64,000 bases of DNA from PS1 clade bacterium. GTDB taxonomy: Bacteria > Pseudomonadota > Alphaproteobacteria > RS24. Where the stretch lies: positions 27,986-91,985 of the forward strand of contig QOQK01000002.1 in the NCBI GenBank assembly GCA_003331985.1, written 5' to 3'. Positions 10,461 through 23,516 of the stretch are shown here, one piece after another; position 1 is the stretch's first letter, and each line of letters begins with the position of its first letter. Below the pieces are notes generated by a model. The model was given only the letters and a program-made list of their open reading frames with translations. It did no database searches and was not told the origin of the DNA. Position numbers and translations under genes: made by a program.

Positions 10461-11231
10461 TTAAATCCGCCACGCGCTATGCAGGGCTACAATACCTCCA
10501 GAGAGTCTTTCATATCGGACATGAGAAAAGCCCGCGGCTTCTATTTCACGGGAGAAATTATCCGGCTTTGGAAAGCGTCTGATACTCTCAACAAGATATT
10601 GATAGGCTTCTTCATCGCCGGCAATAAACTTGCCGACTTTAGGGATGATATTAAACGACCAGCGGTCATATAGCTTCTCAAGAATTGGATCAGCCACATG
10701 GCTGAATTCGAGGCATAAAAATCGCCCGCCGGGTTTAAGCACCCGGTAGGCTTCTGCGAGTGCTTTATCATGATGCGTGACATTTCTTATGCCGAAAGCA
10801 ATCGTGTAAGCGTCAAAAAACCCGTCCTGCAATGCAAGTGCCTCGGCGTTACCGGCAGTAAAATTAATATTTTCCGGACGGGGTATATTTTTCTTTTTTT
10901 CAAGTCGCGTCTGTCCGGCCTGTAACATGGCTTCATTAATATCAAGAATGGTGGCGGCAAAACCGTCGCCTGCCTTGGCGGCGGCTTTAAAAGCAATATC
11001 GCCTGTACCACCCGCTACATCCAGTAGATGAAAATCTCGGTTCCCGGTGGGCAAAGCGAGGCTGTCCACCATATGCTGTTTCCAGACACGATGCAGCCCA
11101 CCCGACATAAGGTCATTCATCAGATCATATTTATCGGCAACGCTTTCAAACACACGATGCACGCGTTTTTGTTTTTCTTCTATCGGCACATCTTGCCGAC
11201 CGAATGATGCTGTAGTGGTTTTTTCTGTCAT
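10461..11231 (-). CDS. ubiE: Ubiquinone/menaquinone C-methyltransferase
   Basis: [40 protein letters not shown]. Confidence 0.93.
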   Translation of the reverse strand: MTEKTTTASFGRQDVPIEEKQKRVHRVFESVADKYDLMNDLMSGGLHRVWKQHMVDSLALPTGNRDFHLLDVAGGTGDIAFKAAAKAGDGFAATILDINEAMLQAGQTRLEKKKNIPRPENINFTAGNAEALALQDGFFDAYTIAFGIRNVTHHDKALAEAYRVLKPGGRFLCLEFSHVADPILEKLYDRWSFNIIPKVGKFIAGDEEAYQYLVESIRRFPKPDNFSREIEAAGFSHVRYERLSGGIVALHSAWRI

Positions 11232-11346
11232 GTCACTTCATTGGGCTATTTTTCAGGACGATAGCCCAATCCTAATGAATAGGCTAGAAATAGCGGCACT
11301 GAAAACTTGATATAAGTTATATGTATATCAGATTGAAAGATGTTCC

Positions 11347-12279
11347 ATGCCAGAATTACCTGAAGTTGAGACTGTTTGCCGAGGATTGCGGGCACATATA
11401 ATCGACCGCCGCATTGTTCGTGCGGAGCTTCGGCGCCCCGATTTGCGTTTCCCTTTTCCTAAAGGGTTGCAAGATCAGTTGGAGGGTAGCACGATTAAAA
11501 ATATTACCCGTCGTGCCAAATATATTTTAATTCAGGTGGGGAATGACCAAGCCGGTGAAGCGAACGACAAAATCTGGTTGACGCATTTAGGGATGACCGG
11601 ACGTTTTACTGTTTACCCGGCACAATCAGATGAAAAAGCCTTAGATGAAACTGGAGATGAAACTGGGGACACAGCAAAGGAAACTGCTCGTTTTTATCAC
11701 TCTACACATAACCAAATCGGGGCACATGACCATGTGCATATCTGGTTTGATGATCTGACGGAGCTTGTTTACACAGACCCGCGAAGGTTTGGCTACATGG
11801 ATATGATGGCGTTGAGTGATGTTAATGAGTCGAAACATTTGCGCCAATTGGGGCCAGAACCCATCGGTAATACTTTTGGCGCAGAGGTGCTGCTAGAAAA
11901 GTTAAAAAATAGGCGGGCGCCGATTAAATCCGCCTTGCTTGATCAACATGTTGTTGCCGGGTTGGGTAATATTTATGTTTGTGAGGCTTTGTTCCGATCA
12001 GGTATTTCACCGCGAAGGCTCGCGTGCCATGTTGGCCCTGTTCGTACCGGGCGGCTTATTGAAGCTATTAAAAATGTTCTCGATGAAGCGATAACCGCCG
12101 GTGGGTCAACATTAAGGGATTTCGCTGGCGCACAGGGGTCGGCAGGATATTTTCAACATAATTTTGATGTTTACGACCGCGAGGGCGAGGCTTGTTTGAA
12201 GCCCGAATGTGGCGGTAAAATTAAAAGGATTGTGCAATCTGGGCGTTCAAGTTTTTATTGTTCCAAATGTCAAAGGTGA
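11347..12279 (+). CDS. mutM: Formamidopyrimidine-DNA glycosylase
   Basis: MPELPEVETVCRGL; C-terminal zinc finger CLKPECGGKIKRIVQSGRSSFYCSKCQR. Confidence 0.95.
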   Translation: MPELPEVETVCRGLRAHIIDRRIVRAELRRPDLRFPFPKGLQDQLEGSTIKNITRRAKYILIQVGNDQAGEANDKIWLTHLGMTGRFTVYPAQSDEKALDETGDETGDTAKETARFYHSTHNQIGAHDHVHIWFDDLTELVYTDPRRFGYMDMMALSDVNESKHLRQLGPEPIGNTFGAEVLLEKLKNRRAPIKSALLDQHVVAGLGNIYVCEALFRSGISPRRLACHVGPVRTGRLIEAIKNVLDEAITAGGSTLRDFAGAQGSAGYFQHNFDVYDREGEACLKPECGGKIKRIVQSGRSSFYCSKCQR

Positions 12280-12360
12280 ACAGGTGAAGATTATCAGAGT
12301 GAATCTTAATAAGATAAACATGCGGCACACAAATAATATATTGTCATCTCAAGAGAAATC

Positions 12361-12765
12361 ATGACACAAAACAACATGATGTATAAAAACCTTAAAAATA
12401 TTTCACAAAAACTGGCCATGTGGTCTGCTGTACTTGTTCTTTCAGTCGGCAGTTCTTTGGCGGCATCATTTTTGTCTGTTGCGCCGGACATACCCCTCGC
12501 ACCCGGTTTATCCGAAGCCGAGACGGGGGCTTTAATTTTTGACAAGCCGGAAGGCCGCATTGTTTCTATTGAAGCTCTGGCGGCGACCCCTTCAGCAGAT
12601 ATTTTCGCTTTTTACCGTTTAAGCTTGCCCAATCTTGGTTGGCAGAATAAGCCGGAACTGTCTGTCAGAAACAGTGAAACCTTTCACCGTGAAGGCGAGG
12701 CCCTAACAATTAAATATGAAGGCGGTGTGGTGTTTTTCCGTCTTCAGCCAATCGCTGCAAATTAA
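12361..12765 (+). CDS. Hypothetical exported protein
   Basis: Signal-peptide-like N terminus; no family recognised. Confidence 0.6.
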   Translation: MTQNNMMYKNLKNISQKLAMWSAVLVLSVGSSLAASFLSVAPDIPLAPGLSEAETGALIFDKPEGRIVSIEALAATPSADIFAFYRLSLPNLGWQNKPELSVRNSETFHREGEALTIKYEGGVVFFRLQPIAAN

Positions 12766-12788
12766 TTCAAATTTTGTTGCTTTAAAGG

Positions 12789-12817
12789 TTGACGCTAGCT
12801 CAAGCGCGGCCTATAAA
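12789..12817 (+). promoter_or_regulatory. Candidate sigma70 promoter for rpsT
   Basis: TTGACG (12789-12794), 17-bp spacer, TATAAA (12812-12817). Confidence 0.55.
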
Positions 12818-12823
12818 ACCGCC

Positions 12824-12855
12824 CATCCTGATAAAAAATTATCGGGGGTGTTTTT
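12824..12855 (+). terminator. Hairpin with U-run (CATCCTGATAA...TTATCGGGGGTG TTTTT) immediately upstream of rpsT
   Basis: Imperfect stem with G-U pairs followed by TTTTT. Confidence 0.5.
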
Positions 12856-12917
12856 ACACGAAATTTACTAAATCTTATTGATTTAAAAAATCGTATTAAC
12901 GAGAAAGACCACTCATT

Positions 12918-13181
12918 ATGGCGAATACCCAATCTGCCAAAAAAATGGTTCGCAAGATTGCCAAACGTACCGAGGTTAATAAAGCCCGCCGTTCACGCAT
13001 GCGTAGCTTTATCCGTAGTGTTGAAGAAGCCATTACCGCAGGAAATAAGAGTGCAGCACAGGAAGCCCTGAAAAACGCTGAACCTGCCATTATGAGAAAT
13101 AGCCAAAAAGGTATCATGCACAAGCGGGCCGCTTCACGCAAAGTTTCCCGTCTGTCAAAGCGCATTGCTAAACTCGGCTAA
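12918..13181 (+). CDS. rpsT: 30S ribosomal protein S20
   Basis: [34 protein letters not shown]-terminal [18 protein letters not shown]. Confidence 0.96.
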   Translation: MANTQSAKKMVRKIAKRTEVNKARRSRMRSFIRSVEEAITAGNKSAAQEALKNAEPAIMRNSQKGIMHKRAASRKVSRLSKRIAKLG

Positions 13182-13340
13182 TTATAGCTTTTATTGGCAC
13201 TTAAATTGCCACTATTCTCTAAAATCTATTCCTATTCTCATTTTCCTTCACTGACACTTTTATATTTGTCAGATTTGTTTGCTTGCTGTGACGCAGGGTT
13301 TTAAAAAATATTAAAAAAAAACAAAAAAAAGTAGAAGTTC

Positions 13341-13407
13341 TTGTTTCCTTCTAGTTGCCAGCCATGCTTCGTCTGGATATGGTTATTATCGGGAGTACAG
13401 GAAACAA
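13341..13407. repeat. Inverted repeat TTGTTTCCT / AGGAAACAA enclosing about 49 nt
   Basis: 9-bp perfect arms at 13341-13349 and 13399-13407, next to A-tracts at 13302-13330. Confidence 0.6.
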
Positions 13408-13773
13408 TCATCACAAGGGTTACAGAGTCACATCTCAATAAGTTCAAAATTCTTAAGTATTTTCATAAATGATGAAAAAATGCCGAGCTCAATTAGAGTT
13501 TAATCGGGCAGGATTTAAGAGCACTTTATAAGCTTGATTGAGAGCCAATTTATCTGGACGTTTTTTTAAAATTAATTTTATTAGAATGTTAATCTTCATA
13601 AATTGCGTGAACACTCTTACAGATTTTGGTTCCTTAACTCCAAAAGCGTTATGACATGATTTGAATATGTGACGATATCTTAAGTTATCTTAAGCCATCA
13701 TCTGCAAAAGCTTCTCCTGTCGCGCGAAAACAAATTACTGGTTATCAGCAAATGATTAAAGGCGGAGACGGAA

Positions 13774-14256
13774 ATGCAGAGTGATATCGAAAGGAAAGAA
13801 AAAGTATCTGTCGATTTTGCGACTCTTGAAAACTCCGCAAACGGATATGATGGTGACGTATCACCTATCACCGCTTATGAAATTCTCAGTCATGATGGGG
13901 CCGCAAATCTGGTGGATGTTCGGACTTCTGCGGAATGGGCTTTTGTAGGTGTGCCTGATGTGTCTTCACTTAACCACGAAACAAAATTTATAAGTTGGCA
14001 AATTTTTCCAGAAATGAGTCTTAACGAAGATTTCATAAATATGCTGGAAGTTGCCATTCCTAACAAAACTCCACCTGTGCTGTTTTTGTGTCGCTCCGGC
14101 GCGCGATCTGCCTCGGCTGCCAGAATTGCAAAAGCGAATGGCTATGAAGCGAGTTTTAATATTGCTGGAGGCTTTGAGGGTGATGCCAACAGCGAACATC
14201 ACAGAGGTGGGGTCAATGGGTGGAAGTCAGATAATCTCCCATGGGTTCAACAATGA
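13774..14256 (+). CDS. Rhodanese-domain protein
   Basis: LVDVRTSAEWAFVGVPD and active-site FLCRSGARSASAA. Confidence 0.88.
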   Translation: MQSDIERKEKVSVDFATLENSANGYDGDVSPITAYEILSHDGAANLVDVRTSAEWAFVGVPDVSSLNHETKFISWQIFPEMSLNEDFINMLEVAIPNKTPPVLFLCRSGARSASAARIAKANGYEASFNIAGGFEGDANSEHHRGGVNGWKSDNLPWVQQ

Positions 14257-14301
14257 TAATAATACAGGGATTATTTCTTGCATAAGCAAGATGGAGCAGG
14301 A

Positions 14302-15771
14302 ATGTCAGAAGAAAATATTAACCAAAATCGTCAAGATAAAGCCACAGACGACCTTGTAATCGCCAAACGGCAGTGGGACCGGGTCAGATCAAGATTAAGA
14401 GCTGAATTGGGGGAGGCCACTTTCAATAGCTGGTTCCGTCATCTTGAAATTTTGAAAACAACCGCTACCTCAGTGACAATTCAGGTGCCCACGAGGTTTA
14501 TTGGGAGCTGGATTGAAACGAATTACCTGAAGCGCATTCTCGGTCATTGGAAAAAAGAGAGTGAGACTATCAGTAAAATCAATATTAGCATTCAGCCTGC
14601 TATGCACCAACCTGTCGCCCAAGCTGAGACCATAAGCCGAGTGGTCACGGATAGCCGTTCTTCCCAGCCGGTTCAAAATACTCAAGTCAATCAAGTGCCG
14701 AGTGAAGAGCGCACACAGGATGATGTAGGCGCGCCTCTGGAGCCAAGATATACATTTGATAATTTCGTCGTCGGCAAGTCGAATGAAATGGCGCATGCTG
14801 CTGCCCGTCGGATTACCGATGGAGATCCGTCTTACTATAAACTGCATAATCCACTTTTCCTTTATGGCGGTGTTGGTCTTGGTAAGACTCACTTGATGCA
14901 TGCTATTGCTTGGGAAATTCGTCGTAATGACCCGAGCCGTCGTGTGATTTATACATCGGCAGAAAAATTCATGTATCAGTTCATTCGGGCGCTTAGATAT
15001 AAAGACATGATGTCTTTTAAACAGCAATTCCGCGAAGTTGATGTTTTGATGGTTGATGATATTCAGTTCATTGCCGGTAAAGAGTCTACCCAAGAAGAGT
15101 TTTTCCACACTTTCAATGCATTGATTGACGGCAATCATCAGGTGATCATTTCGGCTGATAGATCGCCTTCTGACCTTGAAGGTATTGAAGAGCGTATCCG
15201 GTCCCGATTAGGCTGGGGGCTGGTCGCAGATATTCACCCGACAGATTATGAATTGAGATTGGGTATTTTGCAGTCCAAAGCTGAAACACTTATGCGCAAT
15301 CATAAGGACGCATCCGTTCCTGAGCAGGTCTTGGAATTCCTTGCCCAGCGTGTTGCCACTAATATTCGTGAACTGGAAGGTGCGCTGAACAGAGTCGTGG
15401 CTTTCGCTTCCTTTAGTGGTCGCCCGATAACGCTTGAGATGGCAAAAGAAATTTTGCGCGATTTGCTTCGTGCGTCAGAGCGCCGGATTTCTATTGATCA
15501 GATTCAGCGCAAAGTTGCTGATTATTATAATGTCCGTATGGGGGACATGTTGTCGGCGAGGCGCTCCCGTGCCGTCGCGCGTCCGCGTCAAATAGCTATG
15601 TATCTCTCAAAACAATTAACGACTCGGTCTCTGCCGGAAATCGGTCGTAAATTTGGGGGACGGGACCATACAACAGTCATCCATGCTGTCCGTAAAGTTG
15701 AGAGCTTGCGCGAGTCAGACCCTTCGATTGAGGAAGATGTAGATCTACTACTGAGAAGTCTTGAGGCTTAA
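14302..15771 (+). CDS. dnaA: Chromosomal replication initiator DnaA
   Basis: YGGVGLGKTHLMHAI Walker A, VDVLMVDDIQFIAGKE Walker B, GGRDHTTVIHAVRKVE domain IV; start revised to ATG 14302. Confidence 0.96.
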   Translation: MSEENINQNRQDKATDDLVIAKRQWDRVRSRLRAELGEATFNSWFRHLEILKTTATSVTIQVPTRFIGSWIETNYLKRILGHWKKESETISKINISIQPAMHQPVAQAETISRVVTDSRSSQPVQNTQVNQVPSEERTQDDVGAPLEPRYTFDNFVVGKSNEMAHAAARRITDGDPSYYKLHNPLFLYGGVGLGKTHLMHAIAWEIRRNDPSRRVIYTSAEKFMYQFIRALRYKDMMSFKQQFREVDVLMVDDIQFIAGKESTQEEFFHTFNALIDGNHQVIISADRSPSDLEGIEERIRSRLGWGLVADIHPTDYELRLGILQSKAETLMRNHKDASVPEQVLEFLAQRVATNIRELEGALNRVVAFASFSGRPITLEMAKEILRDLLRASERRISIDQIQRKVADYYNVRMGDMLSARRSRAVARPRQIAMYLSKQLTTRSLPEIGRKFGGRDHTTVIHAVRKVESLRESDPSIEEDVDLLLRSLEA

Positions 15772-15892
15772 ATCACTCTGTATCTCTCCGCCTGCAAGCC
15801 ATACTCTTAACATCTTGCGTATCGGTATCGCCTAGAACTGCTTATAAAGCTTTTTTCTGCCCAATTAATCGGCAAAACAGACAAGAAATCAG

Positions 15893-15925
15893 CACCTAAA
15901 TAGTGTCATACGGGCCATTTAGGTG
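15893..15925. repeat. Inverted repeat CACCTAAAT / ATTTAGGTG in the dnaA-dnaN gap
   Basis: 9-bp perfect arms 15893-15901 and 15917-15925, 15-nt loop, no U-run. Confidence 0.6.
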
Positions 15926-16009
15926 TTATATTCTATGGGTGATTCGTCTTTCGGCTTGCAGACGCTTAAGAGCCTTTAGAAATGCCTATCTTTAGGAGAT
16001 AATGAAGAA

Positions 16010-17128
16010 ATGAAAGTGACAATTGAACAGGGCGCCCTCCTAAAAGCACTTGAACATGTTCAGAGTGTTGTGGAGCGAAGAAATACTATCCCAATCCTGT
16101 CTAATGTTGTTCTGGAAGCTCAAAATGGGGCCTTGTTGCTTACGGCGACTGATCTTGAAATAGAAATCAAAGAGAGTATCGAAGCTGAAGTTGCCGAAAC
16201 CGGTGCCACGACAGCCCCGGCGCACATGCTTTATGATATTGTTAATAAATTACCTGCCGGCAGTCAGGTCAATCTTTCTAAAGACGAGGCCGCGACACAA
16301 CTGAGTTTGAACTCCGGCAGTTCCTCCTTCGTTTTGCAGAGCCTTCCCCGTGAGGACTTCCCATCTCTGACATTAGGTGACATGCCGCATGCCTTTGCTC
16401 TGCCGGCGGGGGATTTGCTTAGGCTGATTGATAAAACCCGATTTGCTATTTCAAATGAAGATACACGACATTATCTAAACGGCATTTATCTTCACATTGT
16501 TGATGAGGATAGCACATCCATGTTACGCGCTGTCGCCACTGACGGCCACCGTCTGGCACAGGCACAATGCCCGCAACCTCTCGGCGCAAGTGAGATGCCG
16601 GCAATTATTGTGCCGCGCAAAACGGTCAATGAGCTACAAAAATTATTGAAAAACTCAAGTGGTGAAGTTTCAGCACAGGTTTCTGAAACCAAGATTAACT
16701 TCTCACATGAGAATATTTCACTTACGTCAAAACTAATTGACGGTAAGTTCCCTGATTATAATCGTGTTATTCCGTCTAATAATGACAAACGCCTTTCAGT
16801 TGATGCCAAAGCTTTCGTGCAATGCGTGGACAGAGTATCTGCCGTTTCTAATGAACGCTCACGCGCTGTTAAGCTTAGCCTAGCGAATGACTCGTTAACC
16901 TTCACAGTTTCAAACCCTGAAAGTGGGAGTGCGACTGATGAATTGGGTGTTGGTTATAGTGCCGACTCCCTCGATATCGGTTTTAATGCCCGTTATCTCC
17001 TGGATATTACCGGTCAGTTGGATGGTGATATGGCGATCTTTGAATTAGCGGACTCCGGTTCACCAACTCTTATTCGCGATGAGCAGGATGCCGACGCGCT
17101 TTATGTTCTCATGCCAATGCGGGTTTGA
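16010..17128 (+). CDS. dnaN: DNA polymerase III beta sliding clamp
   Basis: VVERRNTIPILSNV, ATDGHRLA, C-terminal YVLMPMRV. Confidence 0.96.
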   Translation: MKVTIEQGALLKALEHVQSVVERRNTIPILSNVVLEAQNGALLLTATDLEIEIKESIEAEVAETGATTAPAHMLYDIVNKLPAGSQVNLSKDEAATQLSLNSGSSSFVLQSLPREDFPSLTLGDMPHAFALPAGDLLRLIDKTRFAISNEDTRHYLNGIYLHIVDEDSTSMLRAVATDGHRLAQAQCPQPLGASEMPAIIVPRKTVNELQKLLKNSSGEVSAQVSETKINFSHENISLTSKLIDGKFPDYNRVIPSNNDKRLSVDAKAFVQCVDRVSAVSNERSRAVKLSLANDSLTFTVSNPESGSATDELGVGYSADSLDIGFNARYLLDITGQLDGDMAIFELADSGSPTLIRDEQDADALYVLMPMRV

Positions 17129-18330
17129 GGCGCATGCTTCAAACCAACCATGACTTACCTGACGGCGCAATAAAAAGCGCGAAAGGAAGCGTGGAAAATA
17201 CTGCAAATGATAAAATATTTTCTCCGTCTATTGCCGAACTGAAACTGACTGACTTCAGGTCGCATGCGAAAGCTCATATTGTTACCGGCAAGGGAATTGT
17301 TGTGCTGTCAGGCGATAATGGTGTCGGCAAAACCAATATTCTTGAAGCAATTTCTATGCTCGGCCCAGGGCGGGGTTTGCGAACTGCAAAACTAGCCGAG
17401 TTGGCGCGGCGGGATGGTGCGAATGCGTGGTCTGTGTCGGCGCTGGTGCGCACACAAGAAGAAGATATCCAAATTGGGGTAGGAATTGACCCTAATGCCG
17501 ATACTCGCCGGCTCCGCATTGACGGACAAAATGTCAAAGGGTTCGACCGTCTTACTGTGATGTTGCCTCAATTGTGGCTCACGCCGGCCATGGATAGGTT
17601 ATTTGTTGATGGCGCATCTGGTCGGCGTAAGTTCCTCGACCGCTATGCGTTGGGTCTGTCGCCGCAACATGCAAAAATGTCTCAGGATTATGAGCGCGCC
17701 ATGCGTGAGCGTAATCGCCTTTTACAAGAAGACCCGTCTTCCGATAGTTGGCTTAAGAGTCTGGAAAGCAATATGGCGGTATCGGGTGTTGCGATTGCTG
17801 ATGCCCGCCTAACCGCACTGGATGCATTGGCGTCAGGGTTACAGCATAGCCATGATGCTTTCCCCGAAGCTGAAATTGCACTTGAAGGCTGGATCGAAGC
17901 CGCTTTACGGCAAGACTCGGCGCTGGATGTTGAAGATGCTTTCCGTTTGCATTTGAAGAAAGCGCGGGGGCTTGATGCCTCTGTTGGGCGAACACTTGAA
18001 GGGCCGCATCGCAGCGATTTAATCGTCCGTCATAAGGGTAAAGATATGCCCGCATCTGATTGCTCGACGGGTGAACAAAAAGCTCTGCTTGTCGGGTTGG
18101 TTCTGGCGCAAGCACGCGTTATGTCGGGTGAGACCGGGCGCGTACCACTTTTATTGCTGGATGAAGTTGCCGCCCATCTGGATGGTACACGCCGGGCCGC
18201 GCTGATTGAGGTAATCGAGAACCTTGGCGCACAGGCCTGGATTACCGGAACTGATCCAGCGGTTTTTCAGCAGATTGCGTTTACAGGAACACACTTAACT
18301 TTTGACGGGCAGCTCATCAAGAACGCCTGA
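17125..18330 (+). CDS. recF: DNA replication and repair protein RecF
   Basis: LTDFRSHAKA, LSGDNGVGKTNILEAI, LLLLDEVAAHLD. Confidence 0.94.
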   Translation: MRRMLQTNHDLPDGAIKSAKGSVENTANDKIFSPSIAELKLTDFRSHAKAHIVTGKGIVVLSGDNGVGKTNILEAISMLGPGRGLRTAKLAELARRDGANAWSVSALVRTQEEDIQIGVGIDPNADTRRLRIDGQNVKGFDRLTVMLPQLWLTPAMDRLFVDGASGRRKFLDRYALGLSPQHAKMSQDYERAMRERNRLLQEDPSSDSWLKSLESNMAVSGVAIADARLTALDALASGLQHSHDAFPEAEIALEGWIEAALRQDSALDVEDAFRLHLKKARGLDASVGRTLEGPHRSDLIVRHKGKDMPASDCSTGEQKALLVGLVLAQARVMSGETGRVPLLLLDEVAAHLDGTRRAALIEVIENLGAQAWITGTDPAVFQQIAFTGTHLTFDGQLIKNA

Positions 18331-18333
18331 TAA

Positions 18334-21437
<3,104 letters not shown>

Positions 21438-21486
21438 CGCTTATTCTATGCTACAGAATGATGAACAGTGTCAATGAGAAGTACAA

Positions 21487-22101
21487 ATGCTTGATAAGGA
21501 TGTCACGGCCATGCAATTGGATAGCCTTGAAAACATAAAAAAAGGTTTTCGGTCACTTCGGACCTTTGGTTTCTGCCTCTGCCTTACAATATTAACCGTT
21601 CCGTTGAAGGCCAATGCTCAAGGTTTTGGTAAGGAAAGTGACATGGTTAAGGGCGCAAAAAATAATAGCGTCGGCGTCATGGAGCGCGGATTTATTGAAG
21701 GTCACAGCCCCAATAGTCGAAGCCGAGAAGGTGATCCTGTGCTCGTTATTGTTGCAGAAAATGGTTATGAACTTGGTGTTAGGTATCTGATTTCAAGAGG
21801 GGCTAGGGTCAATGACCGCGGCCTCAATAATCGGACGCCGCTTGGGGTAGCTGCAGCGGCAGGTCATTCAGCTATCCTCGAACATTTGCTAAAAGGAGGT
21901 GCAGACCCTGATAAAACCGGTCTGCGACGTGAAGTGCCGCTTATTAGAGCCGCACGAAATGGTCACCTTGAGGCTGTGAAGGTGTTGATAGAAAACGGCG
22001 CTTATCCTGATGATACGGATTTAACCGGTCGGACGGCACTCGATTGGGCACGTGAACAACGCCATCGGAAAATTGTCTCTTATTTAGAAGCTCAAGAGTA
22101 A
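21487..22101 (+). CDS. Exported ankyrin-repeat protein
   Basis: NNRTPLGVAAAAGHSAILEHLLKGGADPD, EVPLIRAARNGHLEAVKVLIENGAYPDD. Confidence 0.85.
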   Translation: MLDKDVTAMQLDSLENIKKGFRSLRTFGFCLCLTILTVPLKANAQGFGKESDMVKGAKNNSVGVMERGFIEGHSPNSRSREGDPVLVIVAENGYELGVRYLISRGARVNDRGLNNRTPLGVAAAAGHSAILEHLLKGGADPDKTGLRREVPLIRAARNGHLEAVKVLIENGAYPDDTDLTGRTALDWAREQRHRKIVSYLEAQE

Positions 22102-23442
22102 ATGTCTGAAAAAATCGCTGACGCTAACTTTTATGGTGGTACTCGCCAATCAGCTCAGTTTTTGACCCGTGATGCTGGGGTGCTTTTGCGGGTGCAAACA
22201 CTGCTACGTTGGCTGGCGGTTTCTGGTCAATCGGTAACAATTTTTATTGTCGGTTTTGTGCTTGAGTACCAAATGCCACTTTTGTCGTGTATTGGGCTGG
22301 TCTTAATGTCTGTGGCGGTCAATATCGGTCTTTGGCTTTATTATCCATCCAATTATCGTCTATCGCCAAAATTTGCCGCAGCCTATCTGTTGTATGATTT
22401 ACTGCAGTTGACTGCGCTTTTATTTATGACTGGCGGTCTTGCTAATCCTTTTATTGTGATGATCCTTGCGCCCGTGACTGTCTCCGCAACGGTTTTGACT
22501 GCTAGAGCCACTTTGTTGTTGGTGGGTATGTCTTGTGCGGTTATCAGCCTTTTGGCTTATTTCCATATGCCGTTGCCCTGGAAAGGGGAGCCGCCGAATT
22601 TTCCTGAAATTTATCTGCTTGGCGTTTGGGCGGCATTGATGCTTGGTTTGGCATTTATTTCGGCTTACGTCTGGCGCATTAGCCATGAGGGACGTCGGAT
22701 GAGTGCAGCGAGTACGGCCTTGCAACAAGTGCTTGCCCGTGAGCACAGATTATCTGCCTTGGATGGATTGGCTGCCGCTGCCGCGCATCAGCTTGGGACA
22801 CCACTTGGGACAATCGGTCTGATAGCTAAGGAATTACAATCTAGTCCACTCGTTGACAGTGAGTTAGCAGAGGATTTGCAATCTTTGCTCACCGAAACCA
22901 AACGTTGCAAGGAAATACTGTCCTCTCTAACCACACAATCTGATCAGGGAGACACTATTTTTTCTCGTATGTCCCTGTCTGCGCTTATACAGGAAGCCAT
23001 TGATGAGGCTGGCGGGCATGATAAGGATATCTTCGTAAAGATTGAGCCTGAGGACATATCCGAGCCTTATGTTATCCGACAGCCTGAAATTATTTATGGT
23101 CTAGGAAATCTCATTGAGAATGCGGGAGAATTTGCAATAAATTCGGTCGCTGTTACGTCCAAGATTGAGGCGCAAAGTATTGAAATTTGTGTGTCTGATG
23201 ACGGGCCGGGCTTTGCCTATGACATTCTTCCCCGATTGGGTGAGCCTTGGTTGACCTCGCGTCCGGCTTCGGGCGATATGACGGCGCAATCCGGCATGGG
23301 TTTAGGGTTTTTTATTGCCAAAACTTTGCTGGAGAGAACCGGTGGACAAGTCGTGGCGACAAATAAAACATCACCTGAAAAGGGGGCAATGATCAAAGTA
23401 AAATGGTCACGAGCAGTTTTAGAGACCATTCCGGAAGCTTGA
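22102..23442 (+). CDS. regB: RegB/PrrB-type redox sensor histidine kinase
   Basis: AAAAHQLGTPLGTI H-box, KRCKEIL conserved cysteine region, multiple TM segments, GMGLGFFIAKTLLERTGG. Confidence 0.92.
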   Translation: MSEKIADANFYGGTRQSAQFLTRDAGVLLRVQTLLRWLAVSGQSVTIFIVGFVLEYQMPLLSCIGLVLMSVAVNIGLWLYYPSNYRLSPKFAAAYLLYDLLQLTALLFMTGGLANPFIVMILAPVTVSATVLTARATLLLVGMSCAVISLLAYFHMPLPWKGEPPNFPEIYLLGVWAALMLGLAFISAYVWRISHEGRRMSAASTALQQVLAREHRLSALDGLAAAAAHQLGTPLGTIGLIAKELQSSPLVDSELAEDLQSLLTETKRCKEILSSLTTQSDQGDTIFSRMSLSALIQEAIDEAGGHDKDIFVKIEPEDISEPYVIRQPEIIYGLGNLIENAGEFAINSVAVTSKIEAQSIEICVSDDGPGFAYDILPRLGEPWLTSRPASGDMTAQSGMGLGFFIAKTLLERTGGQVVATNKTSPEKGAMIKVKWSRAVLETIPEA

Positions 23443-23516
23443 AATAGCGATAATCACCAGAAGTTTCCAGAACCATTAGCTGCAAATTTGCGTATTGAGT
23501 TTGTTAACCTATATAT

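Noticed and set aside
13182-13773. Definite oriC call at the rpsT-dnaA gap
   Set aside because: No TTATCCACA-type DnaA boxes seen and many alphaproteobacterial origins are not at dnaA; kept only as a hypothesis
14470-15138. 222-aa minus-strand ORF opposite dnaA
   Set aside because: Antisense to conserved DnaA coding sequence with no domain signature
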